Source: Clostridiales bacterium
GTDB lineage: Bacteria > Bacillota > Clostridia > Oscillospirales > Acutalibacteraceae
DNA length: 5,684 nt
Direction of reading: 5' to 3'
NCBI GenBank assembly: GCA_019419895.1
Contig: JAHZIE010000042.1
Span: 1-5,684, forward strand
Below the pieces are notes generated by a model that was given only the letters and a program-made list of their open reading frames with translations, was not told the DNA's origin and did no database searches. Numbering within the stretch: the first letter of the stretch is position 1; each line of letters begins with the position of its first letter. Below are positions 5,280 through 5,684 of this stretch, piece after piece. A program made the translations under genes and the position numbers.

Positions 5280-5684
5280 TCAATATCTAGCGCTTTTATT
5301 TTTCCGCAGCAAAAGGAACAGTACCAGAGGCACTCCAACACAGGAGGTAATATTCCCCACCGCCAATTCTCCCGGAGCCGCGACTGTCCTTGCTAGCAAA
5401 TCACAGACAACGCCAAAAACAGCGCCCAGCAAAAGGCTGGTAGGAATGAGGACGCGGGAATCCTCCGATTTCAGCAGCAACCGTGAAATGTGGGGAACGC
5501 TCATGCCCACAAAGGCAATGGGACCGGCAAAAGCAGTGACTACCGCTGTCAGCACGCCAGAAAACAGGATAATCAGCATCCGAAGCAGCTTGGTGTTGAC
5601 TCCCATTGTTTTGGCATAGGCTTCTCCCAGTAAATAGAGGTTAAGATTTTTCGATAAAAGGAAGGAAAGGACAAAAAATACCCC
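5280..5684 (-). CDS. FecCD-family ABC importer permease, N-terminal part outside window
   Basis: The frame stays open to the window edge, so these 134 residues are the C-terminal portion of a protein usually about 320-350 long. An ATG at 5606 is internal, because conserved family sequence continues upstream of it (LNLYLLGEAYAKTMGV matches the LNLLLLGEEYARSLGV-type loop that contacts the ATPase). Several hydrophobic segments follow, with the hallmark GPIAFVGMSVPHISRLLL, then a segment ending LLARTVAAPGELAVGNITSCVGVPLVLFLLLR. These are diagnostic of the FecCD/BtuC/FhuB membrane subunits. The gene ends with a TGA at 5280-5282, 24 bp before the ATPase start. The substrate-binding protein and promoter are expected beyond the right edge. 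Confidence 0.95.
   Translation of the reverse strand, partial: GVFFVLSFLLSKNLNLYLLGEAYAKTMGVNTKLLRMLIILFSGVLTAVVTAFAGPIAFVGMSVPHISRLLLKSEDSRVLIPTSLLLGAVFGVVCDLLARTVAAPGELAVGNITSCVGVPLVLFLLLRKNKSARY

Overview
The window looks like a Clostridia-type (Firmicutes) chromosome. The reasons are moderate G+C, strong AGGAGG-type ribosome binding sites, a GTG start with a near-perfect Shine-Dalgarno, consensus sigma-A promoters, a CCA-encoding tRNA gene, and FecCD-type ABC and MBL-fold proteins that resemble Clostridia families. This assignment is inference; no species can be named.

Layout, left to right. (1) Bases 1-138 hold a minus-strand tRNA pair, tRNA-Gly(TCC) followed by tRNA-Arg(TCT), the latter cut by the window edge. 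They are driven by a near-consensus promoter at 156-184. (2) A nested inverted repeat at 216-273 precedes a plus-strand MBL-fold metallohydrolase (336-1115), which has its own terminator at 1124-1151. (3) Bases 1152-1985 have no credible protein gene. They start, reading the minus strand, at a good promoter (1948-1976), run through a series of local hairpins, and end at a T6 run (1167-1172). I interpret this as a candidate structured non-coding RNA of about 775 nt. It is the most interesting object in the window. (4) A minus-strand six-hairpin glycosidase (2006-3241) has an extended -10 promoter and a GTG start. (5) A 5'-truncated gene for a 4Fe-4S ferredoxin-like protein (3425 to about 3925) keeps only the C-terminal domain. 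(6) A perfect 25-bp inverted repeat (4000-4052) sits at the end of an ABC operon. (7) The operon itself is a FecCD-family ABC importer: the ATPase with a C-terminal extra domain (4077-5255) and, upstream, the 3' part of the permease gene (5280 to the window edge).

The permease and ATPase genes are 24 bp apart and should form one importer for an iron chelate, heme or cobalamin-type ligand. The substrate-binding protein and the operon promoter would lie beyond the right edge. The glycosidase and the MBL protein are single-gene units with no visible link to the importer. The large RNA candidate lies between two convergent protein genes and about 1 kb from the tRNAs. Large ornate bacterial RNAs such as ROOL and GOLLD are known to occur near tRNA genes, but I cannot recognise either consensus here. 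A covariance search and a transcript map are the decisive tests.
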